Position numbers and translations under genes: made by a program. A stretch of DNA of 40,732 nucleotides from an uncultured Verrucomicrobia subdivision 3 bacterium (GTDB taxonomy: Bacteria > Verrucomicrobiota > Verrucomicrobiia > Limisphaerales > UBA11358): assembly GCA_903917705.1 (NCBI GenBank), contig CAIXBQ010000080.1:1-40732 (forward strand), in the 5' to 3' direction. The notes below the pieces were generated by a model. That model did no database searches. It was given only the letters and a program-made list of their open reading frames with translations, and had not been told where the DNA came from. Below, piece after piece: positions 1 to 8,589 of the stretch (its first letter is position 1; each line of letters opens with the position of its first letter).

Positions 1-323
1 CAGCCAATTTTCATCGCCGGAACTTGGCCACCTCATCGAAAGCAATCTCGGTTGCCACTTTTTCCCGTTCTCAGGCCTCTTTTTCCAAAAATCAAACCTC
101 GCTATGAAATATCCGGGCTAGGTGCTTCCTTTAGTCCGGCCTAAATACTTATTTGGTGTAAACGCTTAATACCTCGAGGGATAATTCAAAGATGTATTTC
201 ATCAGCTCCGCTTTCTTGGGAAGGGAATTAATGGGCGGAAGCGGAGCTGATGTTTAGCAACTTGCGATTTATGGAAGCCATTCAAGACACCGTTCCGGCA
301 GAGAGCAAAAAGGGAGGATGAAG
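1..323. other. Intergenic region at the left edge, no confident gene
   Basis: No open frame here looks like a gene. On the minus strand, positions 1-110 give short stretches that read like protein but are interrupted by stops, so a decayed remnant is possible and not demonstrable. The notable element is the strong inverted repeat at 200-252, listed separately. A purine-rich ribosome binding site at 312-317 belongs to the small gene that follows. Confidence 0.5.
200..252. repeat. Long inverted repeat (16-bp arms, about 21-nt loop)
   Basis: The arm ATCAGCTCCGCTT at 201-213 is exactly complementary to AAGCGGAGCTGAT at 239-251. The pairing extends to 200-215 with 237-252 if one G-U pair is allowed. 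No T-run follows, so it is not a typical intrinsic terminator for either strand. It lies about 70 bp before the first small gene of a two-component operon, where an operator, an mRNA leader hairpin or the relic of a small mobile element would all fit. Confidence 0.8.
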
Positions 324-452
324 ATGAAACGAAAACCCTCTTTGTACCAAAAACAGATCCGCTTTTTTACGTATTTTGTTGGAGCTTTGCTGGTTTTTCT
401 CTTTGCCGGCTTGCTGTGGTTGTTGAATCACACGCCACCATCTGGCTTCTAA
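324..452 (+). CDS. Small single-pass membrane protein (42 aa)
   Basis: This short gene has one of the clearest ribosome binding sites in the window: GGGAGG at 312-317, six bases before the ATG at 324. An ATG at 318 would directly abut that site, so 324 is preferred. The protein has a basic N-terminus (MKRKPSLYQKQIR), one hydrophobic segment at about residues 14-34 and a short polar tail, as expected for a single membrane-spanning peptide with its basic end in the cytoplasm. Twenty-seven bases separate it from the next small membrane protein gene, which leads into a histidine kinase and response regulator. It may be an accessory subunit or an unrelated small protein; I recognise no family. Confidence 0.6.
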   Translation: MKRKPSLYQKQIRFFTYFVGALLVFLFAGLLWLLNHTPPSGF

Positions 453-479
453 AAATCCAAGGCTATATTTTGGGGGCAA

Positions 480-839
480 ATGTTTTTATACATGGAGCAT
501 GAGAAGATCATAAATCGGTGTCGAAAATCTTTGCTGGCGGGATTCTTTTTAATCGGCATGGTTTTCTTCACCCCGGATGTTTCCAGAGGGATGCGCGGTG
601 GTTTTTTCAGGCTGGCCACCCAGTCAACCTGGAACAAATTCTTAGAACTGCCTGCGGCCTGGTGCAGTTGCAAGATCATTTTATTGAGCCTTGGTTTATT
701 TCTGGTCATCGAGTGTTTGGGAACCATTCTGGCAGTGTTTGGCTTGCGGCGCCTCGCGTGGGTGGCTTATTTGCTTCATGTGCTGCCCAGCGTGTTGTTT
801 CTGATGGGCAGCTATTATGTCATCAAAGCGTTGCTCTGA
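480..839 (+). CDS. Small membrane protein, about three hydrophobic segments
   Basis: A 119-residue protein of unknown function. Hydrophobic stretches lie at about residues 17-32, 64-86 and 91-117, so it is probably an integral inner-membrane protein. An internal ATG at 492 (MEHEK) is an alternative start. Its 3' end overlaps the longest reading of the downstream kinase gene by 23 bases in another frame, which suggests co-transcription. Small multi-span proteins beside sensor kinases sometimes act as sensing or modulating partners, but nothing in this sequence proves that role. I do not recognise the family. Confidence 0.6.
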   Translation: MFLYMEHEKIINRCRKSLLAGFFLIGMVFFTPDVSRGMRGGFFRLATQSTWNKFLELPAAWCSCKIILLSLGLFLVIECLGTILAVFGLRRLAWVAYLLHVLPSVLFLMGSYYVIKALL

Positions 840-2886
840 ACCTTTACCCGAACTTAAGTTGGCTTTGCTTCCGCCTATGACTAAAAAATATCGGCAGCCG
901 GGGAGACGCCCACCCACCGCCGAAGGATTGCAACCAGCGGCCCCGGTTCCATCCGCTTCAGTGAATTATGCGGAAGGATTCTGGCGGAGCGAAGATAGGT
1001 ATCGCTCGGTCGTCACGGCGATGACCGAGGGCATGGTGTTGCAAAGGGCTGACGGAACAATTTTTGACTGCAATGAACAAGCCGCGCGCATTCTCGGTCT
1101 GACGCAAAACCAAATCCTCGGTAAAAGCTCACGCGACCCCATTTGGCGGGCCGTGCGCGAGGATGGCAGCGATTTTCCCGGCGAAGAACATCCTGCCATG
1201 ATCGCGTTAAAATCCGGTCGGCCCTGCCGGCACGTGGTGATGGGCTTGCATCTGCCTGCGGGCGGACGGCGTTGGATCAACGTCAATGCTGAACCGCTTA
1301 TTTGCGCCAGTGATACCAAACCGCAGGGCGTCGTGGTGACGTTCACCGACATCACCGAGCGCAAGCTGGCTGAGGAGGCCTTGCGGAATAGCGAGAAACA
1401 ATACCGGGCCCTGTTTGCGAACATGCAAAATGGTTTCGCCCATTGCCGGATGATTTTCAATCAGGCTGGACGCGCGGTGGATTTTGTTTATCTCAAGGTC
1501 AATCCCGCTTTCACCCGCCTGACCGGTCTGAAGCACGTTGTTGGTCGGCGCGTCACGGAAGTCGTTCCTGGCATCCGCAAGGCGCATCCAGAATTATTCG
1601 AAATCTACGGGCGGGTGACTCGCACCGGCCGGCCGGAAAAAATAGAGGTTAAGTTCAAATCGCTTGCGCTCTGGCTGCAAATAGCCGTGTATCGCCCGCA
1701 GCCCGGACATTTTGCTGCCGTTTTTGAAAATGTCACCGAGCGGAAGCTGTCCGAAGAGGCCTTGCGCCACACGCAGGGCAGCCTGGAGCAGCGCGTGTTG
1801 GAGCGGACGGCGGAACTGAACCGGATCAATCTCGCGCTGCGGGAAAGTGAAGCATCGCTGCTGTTTGATAGCCAGGTGATGGCCAAGATGGCGGATGGCG
1901 TGCAAGTGGTGCGTGCGAAAGACCTGATAATTGTCCAAGCTAATCCGCGGTTTGAATTCATCTTCGGCTGGGGTCCCGGCGAACTGGTTGGAAAACATGT
2001 CTCCGTCCTTAACGCTCCGGTTGTCCAGCATCCGGAAAAAACGGCCCGTGAAATCAAGCTGACTCTGGATCGGCAGGGCGAATGGTCCGGTGAAATCCTG
2101 AATCGGGGGAAGAACGGCAACCTGATTTGGTGCTACGCGACGGCCACAAGATTTGACCATCCCCAACATGGAGCCGTCTTCATTTCCACGCATCACGACA
2201 TCACCGAACGCAAGCGGCTGGAGCAGGAAATCTTGACCATCAGCGACTGGGAACGGCGGCGCATTGCTTTGGATTTGCATGATGGTCTCGGGCAAATCCT
2301 GGTTGGCGCGAGCTATCTTGCCGAAACCCTGAAAAATGATTTGGTCAAAAAATCAAGCCCGGCGGCCCGGCGTTTGCACCGGCTTCGGGAAGTCATCCAA
2401 GCCGCCAGCAATCAGGCGCGGATTCTGGCCCGCGGCGTGCAACCAGTGGAACCGGAGCCGAATGGCTTGACGGCAGCGCTCAACAAATTGGCAATGCAAA
2501 CGCATGCCATGTTCGGGGTCCGTTGTGTTTTCCGATGTCGCCTGGCCGTCAATGTCGGCGACCCCCAAACCGCCACCCACCTGTTCCGCATTGCTCAGGA
2601 GTCAGTGACCAATGCCATCAAGCATGGCAAGGCGAGACGGATTGTCATTCGCTTGACACAGAATCGTCAGCAAATCACTCTGGCTGTGACGGACAATGGT
2701 CTGGGCATGGCCGCTGGACGGAAGCATAAAACCGGAATGGGTCTGCGCATTATGCACTATCGGGCCGGCCTTATCGGCGGGGCGCTGGCAATTAAAAACA
2801 ACTCCGCCGGCGGTGCCGCCGTGATCTGCAGGGTTGGGCTGGGAACGGCAGGAAAATTGCGGAAGACAAAGGGAAAAAAGAATTGA
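817..2886 (+). CDS. PAS-domain sensor histidine kinase, NarL/HisKA_3 type
   Basis: A cytoplasmic-looking sensor kinase of 689 residues with no clear membrane segment. Three PAS-like domains occupy about 59-180, 190-310 and 345-465; each ends in a DITERK or NVTERK sequence typical of PAS/PAC boundaries, and a coiled-coil-like linker precedes the third. The HisKA_3 dimerisation helix contains RRRIALDLHDGLGQ, whose His488 is the expected autophosphorylation site. The C-terminal HATPase domain shows the N-box (AQESVTNAIKHG), DNGLGM and GMGLRIM. HisKA_3 kinases normally pair with LuxR-type regulators, which is what follows one base downstream. The ATG at 817 overlaps the previous gene; the ATG at 877 (MTKKYRQ, 669 aa) is an equally possible start, and neither has a strong ribosome binding site. 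Confidence 0.93.
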   Translation: MSSKRCSEPLPELKLALLPPMTKKYRQPGRRPPTAEGLQPAAPVPSASVNYAEGFWRSEDRYRSVVTAMTEGMVLQRADGTIFDCNEQAARILGLTQNQILGKSSRDPIWRAVREDGSDFPGEEHPAMIALKSGRPCRHVVMGLHLPAGGRRWINVNAEPLICASDTKPQGVVVTFTDITERKLAEEALRNSEKQYRALFANMQNGFAHCRMIFNQAGRAVDFVYLKVNPAFTRLTGLKHVVGRRVTEVVPGIRKAHPELFEIYGRVTRTGRPEKIEVKFKSLALWLQIAVYRPQPGHFAAVFENVTERKLSEEALRHTQGSLEQRVLERTAELNRINLALRESEASLLFDSQVMAKMADGVQVVRAKDLIIVQANPRFEFIFGWGPGELVGKHVSVLNAPVVQHPEKTAREIKLTLDRQGEWSGEILNRGKNGNLIWCYATATRFDHPQHGAVFISTHHDITERKRLEQEILTISDWERRRIALDLHDGLGQILVGASYLAETLKNDLVKKSSPAARRLHRLREVIQAASNQARILARGVQPVEPEPNGLTAALNKLAMQTHAMFGVRCVFRCRLAVNVGDPQTATHLFRIAQESVTNAIKHGKARRIVIRLTQNRQQITLAVTDNGLGMAAGRKHKTGMGLRIMHYRAGLIGGALAIKNNSAGGAAVICRVGLGTAGKLRKTKGKKN

Positions 2887-2887
2887 T

Positions 2888-3580
2888 ATGGAAAAAATTA
2901 ATTCGATAAGGCGCATGGCGGAAACCGGCCAGGCGGTGAACCCCAAAAAAATCTTCGTCGTGGACGATCATCCCATGATGCGGGAAGGCCTGCGCTCCAT
3001 CATCAACCTCGAACCGGATTTAACCGTCTGCGATGAGGCCGACAATGCCCGCAAGGCCATGACCCAGATTGAAAAAACCGGCCCCGACCTGGCACTGGTC
3101 GACATCACCCTCCCGGATAAAAGCGGTCTGGAACTGATCAAAGAATTGAAAGCCCGGTGTCCCGCGCTGCCCATCCTGGCCATCTCCATGCATGATGAAA
3201 GCCTCTATGCCGAGCGCATTTTGCGCGCCGGCGCCAAGGGCTATATCAACAAGCATCAGCCGCCGGCAGAATTGCTCAAGGCCATCCGCCAGGTGCTTGC
3301 CGGACACCTATACATGAGCCAGGAAATATCCGAAACCTTCCTGAAACGTTTTTCCCGCGGGGCATCCTCCAGCCGTTCCCCTCTGGAAATCCTCACCGAC
3401 CGGGAGTTCGAAATCTTTCAGTTGCTCGGCAAGGGCCACTCCGCCAAGGAAATCGCCCAACAACTCCGCCTAAGCGATAAAACCGTGGCCGTCCACAACG
3501 CCAACATCCGGCAAAAACTCAAAATCAAGACGACTTCCCAATTGATACGACTGGCGGTGGAGGCAGATGCCCTAGGTTAA
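2888..3580 (+). CDS. LuxR/NarL-family response regulator
   Basis: A 230-residue two-domain regulator. The receiver domain (about 20-140) has the acidic pair Asp26-Asp27, phosphoacceptor Asp72 in LVDITLPD, switch Ser100 and Lys122 in GYINKHQ. The LuxR-type helix-turn-helix lies at about 166-225, starting at LTDREFEIFQLL and including AKEIAQQLRLSDKTV. Phosphorylation by the adjacent HisKA_3 kinase should activate DNA binding. The ATG at 2888 is chosen because it lies one base after the kinase stop; an ATG at 2834 in the same frame would add 18 unconserved-looking residues inside the kinase gene. The targets are unknown. Confidence 0.95.
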   Translation: MEKINSIRRMAETGQAVNPKKIFVVDDHPMMREGLRSIINLEPDLTVCDEADNARKAMTQIEKTGPDLALVDITLPDKSGLELIKELKARCPALPILAISMHDESLYAERILRAGAKGYINKHQPPAELLKAIRQVLAGHLYMSQEISETFLKRFSRGASSSRSPLEILTDREFEIFQLLGKGHSAKEIAQQLRLSDKTVAVHNANIRQKLKIKTTSQLIRLAVEADALG

Positions 3581-3976
3581 ATCAAATTAGCGTTCAGAAA
3601 ATAATGCCCTTCGCCGGCACCGCCAGCGCAGGCAGCGCTATGGCCAGGCTGGCACGGACCGGACCGGGCAGTGTCCCGCGCGCTGCGGCCAAAATCAGTT
3701 TTGCACCCATGCTGAAGCATTCAAAGTGTTTTGAATGCGTTCTTGAAATGCCCGCCGAAGTGCTGGTTGCGCGCAATGACGAGATTTCTGGATGCAACGC
3801 CTACGCAGAGTATGTGAAATCACAGGACAACTCATATGCGTCAGTGCCGTGGTGAGGTTGGCTCGTCACGTTTTGCGTCTGTCCCAGTGGCTGTATTTTT
3901 ATGCCTGTGCCGGCAAACGGGCACTTGTAAATCTTCGAAGCGGGATTAGGATTGCTTGAAAAGCAGCGGTGATCTA
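3581..3976. other. Intergenic region, no convincing gene
   Basis: Short open frames exist on both strands (for example 3604-3855 plus and 3594-3797 minus), but they overlap each other, lack ribosome binding sites and resemble no family I know. The region holds a GTGCC/GGCAC hairpin at about 3908-3925. It should contain the promoter of the delta-60 repeat gene, but no clear -35/-10 pair stands out. Confidence 0.4.
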
Positions 3977-6880
3977 ATGAAAAATCTTTTATCGGGCATT
4001 TTTTCATTACGGTGTTTGGTTTTCAATTTGCTGGCATCGGGTTTGTTGGTTGGCCAAGAGGCAATCGCCCAGCCCGGGATGTTGGATTTTACCTTCAATG
4101 CGGGCATTACCAATCCGACAGTTTACAATACTTTGGTGCAACCCGACGGGCATGTTTTGGTTCGATATGGCTGGCCAAATTATACCTTGGCCAGATTGGC
4201 GAGTGACGGTTCGCCGGACCTGAGTTTCAGTCCCGGGCTGCCTGCGGGTGCAACCGTCAGTGCCATCGGGACACAACCTGACGGCAAAATTGTTTTAGCC
4301 GGAACTTTCCTCGAAGTGCAGGGCGTGTCGCGTCCTTGCCTGGCGCGTTTGACGGCGGACGGGACTTTGGATGGCGGGTTTGTCCCGCAAATCATGGCCG
4401 CCGGCATTCCGACGCAGCCGACCAATGCGCCGCCAATGCCGTATTCACCCACCAACGGCGTGGGCATGATAATGGTTCAGCCGGACGGAAAGGTTTTGGT
4501 CACCAGCATGTCCTACATGGCGGCAACCAACGGAAGCAATCTGGCAAAGTTGATCCGCTTGAATGCAGACGGTTCGCTCGACAGCGGTTTTGCCATCGTC
4601 ACCAATGCTCCCTACCGCATGGCGTTGCAACCGGATGGCAGGATTTTGATCGAACAAGCCATCTCCTGGAACTATCCCGGCTCGAATATTGTTTACCGTT
4701 TGAATCAGGACGGCACCCGCGACGGCAGCTTTAATCAGGTGAACCTCACGGGCTGGGCTAATGTGCTGCTGCCGCAGACCAACTCGATTTACCTGGGCGG
4801 ATTCATCATCCGCGTGAATGGAGTCAATTCGGGCTGGATGGCGCGCGTCAGCTTAAGCGGACAGCTGGACACGGGTTTCAATTCCACGGCCTATGATTAC
4901 GGGCAGGGAATCATGGATGCCATTCCCCAGCCCGGCGGCAAAGTTCTGATCGGTGGTTCCTTCTGGCAAGTGAATCCAACGTACAAAAGCCTGGCCCGGT
5001 TGAAAGCCGATGGTTCCGTTGATGCCACTTATGTCGCCACCGGTGCGAACAGTTTTATCTGGTCACTGGCTTCACAACCCGACGGAAAAGCCATGGTGGC
5101 CGGCGAATTCACCGCCGTGAACGGCGCCACCACGCCGCCATTGGTGCGATTAAAGGGTGATTCGGATGCCGGGCCTGGCACCGTGGTTTTCGATTCGGCT
5201 GGAACGGAAGTTTATGAAAACGCGGGTTCAATCACGCTTACGGTGGACCGCATTTGGGGGAAGCAAGGCGATATTTCCGTCGACTATCAAACGGTGCCCG
5301 GCTCGGCCGGCGCTGGTTCTGATTTCGTGGCCCAAAGCGGCATTCTGGTCTTTCATGACGGTGAGACCGCCAAGACCATCACGGTGCCGCTCATTGACAA
5401 CAATTACATCAGCGATCTGAAATCGTTTCAGGTGGAATTGAGCAATGCCAGCAGCGGGGCGGGCGTGGGCCCGCAAAGTAATTGTGTCGGGAACATTTTG
5501 AATGTTCACGGCCCGGCCAGCTTTGATCCGGGATTTTCAGTGGTGCCGGGCCTGTTGGACGGAGCTGTCAATGGCGTCGCAATCCAGCCAGATGGCCGTA
5601 TGGTGATAGGCGGATGGTTTCAGCAGGTGGCGGGTGTTCCCAGACGAGGGGTGGCGCGTTTGAATCAGGATGGCACTCTGGACCCGACCTTCAATCCCGG
5701 CGGCGCGCTGGATTACAGCGGCAATGCCGGCTGGCTTAACCAGGTGAAACTCCAAACCAATGGACAAATCCTGATCGCCGGCATCTTCACCAAGTTCAAC
5801 GGCACGAACCAGAATTATCTGGCTCGCCTGAACTCTGACGGTTCGCTGGATGCCAGCTTCAACGACGGCACCGGTCCGCTTGGCGGTGGCAATGTCGTCG
5901 GCGACATTCGCGGCATGGAACTTTTGAACGATGGAAGAATTATTGTGGGTGGTGGGTTTAACTCTTACAACGGCCTTGCTCGCAATGGTCTCGCACGACT
6001 GAACACGAATGGAACGGTTGACGCCACTTATCAACCGGCGGGCGCCGGCATCGTCAACACGTTCGGGCTGCAGGCTGATGGCAAAGTGATTTTCTCCGCC
6101 TTCGCCTCCACGTATGCCTCGCGCATCAACGCCGATGGCACGACGACTCGCACCAATTTCGATGGCACGACCAACATCACCTTTGTCGCAAGCGCAAATA
6201 ATTACATCCGTCAGGTCAGTTCCCTGCCCGACGGCAACACGATGATCGCCGGAAGCTTCTCCGCCATCAACGGACAACCTCGCCATTGTCTCGCCAGATT
6301 GTTCACAGACGGGACGGTTGATTCCACCTTCGTGCCGGATATGAGTCTTTTTCTGAACGCCGCCACGGCTCCCTACATTTACAAATTTGCGGTGCAACCC
6401 GATGGTAAAGTAATCGCCGCGATCAAAACCTACGTCCCTCCCGCCGGGAATTATCTCGTCCGTTTCAATAACGATGGTTCTTTGGACACGGATTTTGAGC
6501 CGGTGCGCTTTGCAATCCCCGCGGGTGACAACGACACGATTTCCGCCATCACGATTCAGGCCGACAATGAAATCATCGTGGCCGGACAATTCCAATCCGT
6601 GAACGGCTTGGCTCGTCCCTATTTGGTTCGACTCAAAGGCGGCGGCAAGAGCGGCAGTCGCCCCTTGATGGTGAACACCTTAAATATCACAAACAGTCGG
6701 TGCGGTTTGTCCTTGGCGGTTTCACCGGCAAAGCCATTCGTGCTGCAAGCTTCAACGAATATGGTGAATTGGACTGATTTATCCACGAACACCGTGCTGA
6801 CCGGCATTTTCAACGTCCTCGACGACCAGATGTCCGTCTCGAACCAGCGTTTCTACCGGATCAAACAACTGGTGCCCTGA
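3977..6880 (+). CDS. Secreted delta-60 repeat protein with central Calx-beta domain
   Basis: A large exported protein of 967 residues. A signal peptide (MKNLLSGIF onward, cleavage near AIAQ) is followed by seven delta-60 repeats, each shaped like QPDGKVLIGG...[11 protein letters not shown] Calx-beta domain follows at about residues 395-510 ([20 protein letters not shown], then ADFVAQSG-like and SFQVELSN motifs), and then seven more delta-60 repeats. Seven repeats per block fits two beta-propellers. The C-terminus ([10 protein letters not shown] to NQRFYRIK) is a type common at the ends of secreted verrucomicrobial proteins. The ATG at 3977 is preferred to an in-frame TTG at 3956 because it starts a normal signal peptide. 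A surface or outer-membrane-associated role is likely; the ligand is unknown. The end overlaps the convergent cupin gene by 28 bases. Confidence 0.9.
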   Translation: MKNLLSGIFSLRCLVFNLLASGLLVGQEAIAQPGMLDFTFNAGITNPTVYNTLVQPDGHVLVRYGWPNYTLARLASDGSPDLSFSPGLPAGATVSAIGTQPDGKIVLAGTFLEVQGVSRPCLARLTADGTLDGGFVPQIMAAGIPTQPTNAPPMPYSPTNGVGMIMVQPDGKVLVTSMSYMAATNGSNLAKLIRLNADGSLDSGFAIVTNAPYRMALQPDGRILIEQAISWNYPGSNIVYRLNQDGTRDGSFNQVNLTGWANVLLPQTNSIYLGGFIIRVNGVNSGWMARVSLSGQLDTGFNSTAYDYGQGIMDAIPQPGGKVLIGGSFWQVNPTYKSLARLKADGSVDATYVATGANSFIWSLASQPDGKAMVAGEFTAVNGATTPPLVRLKGDSDAGPGTVVFDSAGTEVYENAGSITLTVDRIWGKQGDISVDYQTVPGSAGAGSDFVAQSGILVFHDGETAKTITVPLIDNNYISDLKSFQVELSNASSGAGVGPQSNCVGNILNVHGPASFDPGFSVVPGLLDGAVNGVAIQPDGRMVIGGWFQQVAGVPRRGVARLNQDGTLDPTFNPGGALDYSGNAGWLNQVKLQTNGQILIAGIFTKFNGTNQNYLARLNSDGSLDASFNDGTGPLGGGNVVGDIRGMELLNDGRIIVGGGFNSYNGLARNGLARLNTNGTVDATYQPAGAGIVNTFGLQADGKVIFSAFASTYASRINADGTTTRTNFDGTTNITFVASANNYIRQVSSLPDGNTMIAGSFSAINGQPRHCLARLFTDGTVDSTFVPDMSLFLNAATAPYIYKFAVQPDGKVIAAIKTYVPPAGNYLVRFNNDGSLDTDFEPVRFAIPAGDNDTISAITIQADNEIIVAGQFQSVNGLARPYLVRLKGGGKSGSRPLMVNTLNITNSRCGLSLAVSPAKPFVLQASTNMVNWTDLSTNTVLTGIFNVLDDQMSVSNQRFYRIKQLVP

Positions 6881-7266
6881 TACTGCTCGTCGCTGACCTT
6901 TTCCAGCCAATCCACCGCTTTGCCATCGAGTTGTTCCTGGAGGGCGACGTGCGTCAGGGCCGTGGTCGGTGCTGCGCCGTGCCAATGTTTTTCACCCGGC
7001 GGGAACCAGACGATGTCTCCGGGATGAATGACTTCAATCGGGCCGCCTTCGCGCTGCACGCGTCCGCAGCCCGCCGTCACGATGAGCGTCTGCCCCAGCG
7101 GATGCGTATGCCACGCCGTGCGCGCGCCGGGTTCAAACGTGACGATCGCACCGCTGACCCGCGCGGCCTCGCTGCCCTTGAACGGCGAATCAATGCGGAC
7201 CGTGCCGGTGAACCAATCCGCCGGTCCTTTGCTGGAGGGTTGCGAGCCATTTCTTTTGATTTCCAT
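6853..7266 (-). CDS. Cupin-domain protein, (R)-mandelonitrile-lyase-like family
   Basis: A 137-residue single-domain cupin. The metal site is clear: His53 and His55 in WHTHP, Gln59, and His94 in EKHWHG. This ligand set and spacing match the manganese-dependent cupin hydroxynitrile lyases described from Acidobacteria, such as that of Granulicella tundricola, although most genomic members have unknown physiological substrates. [16 protein letters not shown] is the second cupin motif. The protein lacks a signal peptide, so it should be cytoplasmic. Its last nine codons overlap the 3' end of the delta-60 gene, leaving no room for a terminator between the two. The alcohol dehydrogenase gene lies upstream on the same strand, across a 108-bp gap that holds a REP-like element. 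Confidence 0.88.
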   Translation of the reverse strand: MEIKRNGSQPSSKGPADWFTGTVRIDSPFKGSEAARVSGAIVTFEPGARTAWHTHPLGQTLIVTAGCGRVQREGGPIEVIHPGDIVWFPPGEKHWHGAAPTTALTHVALQEQLDGKAVDWLEKVSDEQYQGTSCLIR

Positions 7267-7290
7267 ATTTGGACTCCTTTCCTTTTGCTT

Positions 7291-7360
7291 TGTAGCGGCG
7301 GTCTGTGACCGCCGTCTTTCGCGGCTTGGTTACCTGCGGCGCTCACAGAGCGCCGCCACA
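7291..7360. repeat. REP-like compound palindrome (70 bp)
   Basis: Two short palindromes lie side by side: CGGCGGTCtgtGACCGCCG at about 7297-7315 and GGCGCTCacaGAGCGCC at about 7338-7354. The outer ends are also complementary: TGTAGCGGCGGTCTGTGA at 7291-7308 pairs with TCACAGAGCGCCGCCACA at 7343-7360 at 16 of 18 positions. The element sits between the alcohol dehydrogenase and cupin genes, both on the minus strand. It resembles the high-copy palindromic repeats scattered through many verrucomicrobial genomes and could be mobilised by a RAYT-like transposase. Only one copy was noticed in this window. Confidence 0.75.
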
Positions 7361-7374
7361 GTTGTCTGAGGTGT

Positions 7375-8424
7375 TTACGCCGCCTTGAGCGAGGCCATGT
7401 TGATGACGAAGCGGTATTTCACGTCGCTCTTGAGCATGCGCTCGTAGGCGGTGTTGATCTCGTCCATGCGGATCATTTCGATGTCGCAGGTGATGTTGTG
7501 TTTCCCGCAGAAATCTAGCATCTCCTGCGTCTCGGGCAGACCGCCGATGAGCGAGCCGGAGAACGAGCGGCGGCGGAAGATCAGGGGGAAGGCCGCCACC
7601 GGTAGCGGCTTCTCGGGCGCTCCGACGAGCGTCAGGTTGCCGTCCCGTTTCAGCAGGTTCAAGTAGGCGTTGATGTCATGCGTGGCGGAGACGGCATCGA
7701 GAATGAAGTCGAAGCTGTTGGCGTGCGCGGCCATCAGGGCGGCATTCGTGGAGATGACGACCTCGTGCGCCCCGAGGCGTTTGCCGTCCGCCACTTTGCC
7801 GGGCGAGGTGGTGAACAGCACGACGTGGGCACCGAAGGCCTTGGCGAATTTCACCCCCATGTGGCCGAGACCGCCGAGGCCGACGATGCCGACCTTCTGG
7901 CCGGGACCGACCTTCCAGTGTTTCAGCGGGGAATACGTGGTGATGCCCGCGCACAGTAGCGGCGCGGCGGCGGCGAGATTCAGGTTGGCCGGCATGCGCA
8001 GCACGAAGTCTTCCGTCACGACAATGCTCTGCGAATAACCGCCGAGCGTCGGGGCGTTGAGATGCTTGTCCATGCTCCCGTAAGTCATCACCATATCGCT
8101 GCAGAATTGTTCCAGGCCCGAGCGGCAATCCGGACAGGTGCGGCACGAATCCACGAGGCAGCCCAAGCCGACCGTGTCCCCGACCTTGAACTTTTTCACA
8201 CCGCCGCCCACGGCCGTCACGCGGCCGACAATCTCGTGGCCGGGCACGGCCGGATACTGCGTGAAATTCCATTCGTTGCGGGCGTAATGGAGGTCGGAAT
8301 GGCAGACGCCGCAGTAGAGAATTTCAATCTGCACGTCGGTGGCGGTCGGCTGGCGGCGGTTGATCTTGGTGGCAGCCAGCAGCGAGGTGGCGCTGGCGGT
8401 AGAGTAGGCTTTGACTTGATTCAT
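7375..8424 (-). CDS. Zinc-dependent NAD(P) alcohol dehydrogenase, YahK/cinnamyl-alcohol type
   Basis: A 349-residue medium-chain dehydrogenase that should interconvert aldehydes and alcohols with NADP(H). The catalytic zinc region reads CGVCHSDLHYARNEW (Cys41) followed by PGHE (His63). The structural zinc is held by Cys94, Cys97, Cys100 and Cys108 in SCRTCPDC and EQFC. The nucleotide-binding Rossmann motif is GLGGLGHMGVKFAKAFG at about 181-197. Length and motif order fit the E. coli YahK and plant cinnamyl-alcohol dehydrogenase group, which are broad aldehyde reductases. No membrane or export signal is seen. The gene is separated from the cupin gene by the REP-like element and is probably transcribed from a promoter in the 165-bp gap at 8425-8589. 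Confidence 0.95.
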   Translation of the reverse strand: MNQVKAYSTASATSLLAATKINRRQPTATDVQIEILYCGVCHSDLHYARNEWNFTQYPAVPGHEIVGRVTAVGGGVKKFKVGDTVGLGCLVDSCRTCPDCRSGLEQFCSDMVMTYGSMDKHLNAPTLGGYSQSIVVTEDFVLRMPANLNLAAAAPLLCAGITTYSPLKHWKVGPGQKVGIVGLGGLGHMGVKFAKAFGAHVVLFTTSPGKVADGKRLGAHEVVISTNAALMAAHANSFDFILDAVSATHDINAYLNLLKRDGNLTLVGAPEKPLPVAAFPLIFRRRSFSGSLIGGLPETQEMLDFCGKHNITCDIEMIRMDEINTAYERMLKSDVKYRFVINMASLKAA

Positions 8425-8589
8425 AATGGCGGATATCTGGTTATTTGTTGAAAGGAGCTTAACGCACCTTTCCCCGGCTGTCGCGCGCAGTCTTGCTCCA
8501 CCTGTTGCAGGATTGCTCGAAAATGCAAACGCTTATCAAGGCGGGGCGCCTCAAAAAACGGAATGTTCATGAGGGCTGACGAACGTAAG

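Noticed and set aside
3604-3855. Plus-strand 83-codon frame and the minus-strand frame opposite it
   Set aside because: No ribosome binding site, no recognisable motif, and overlapping frames of equal quality.
5537-6595. Minus-strand 352-codon frame inside the delta-60 gene
   Set aside because: It is antisense to clear delta-60 repeats and its repetitive character mirrors them.
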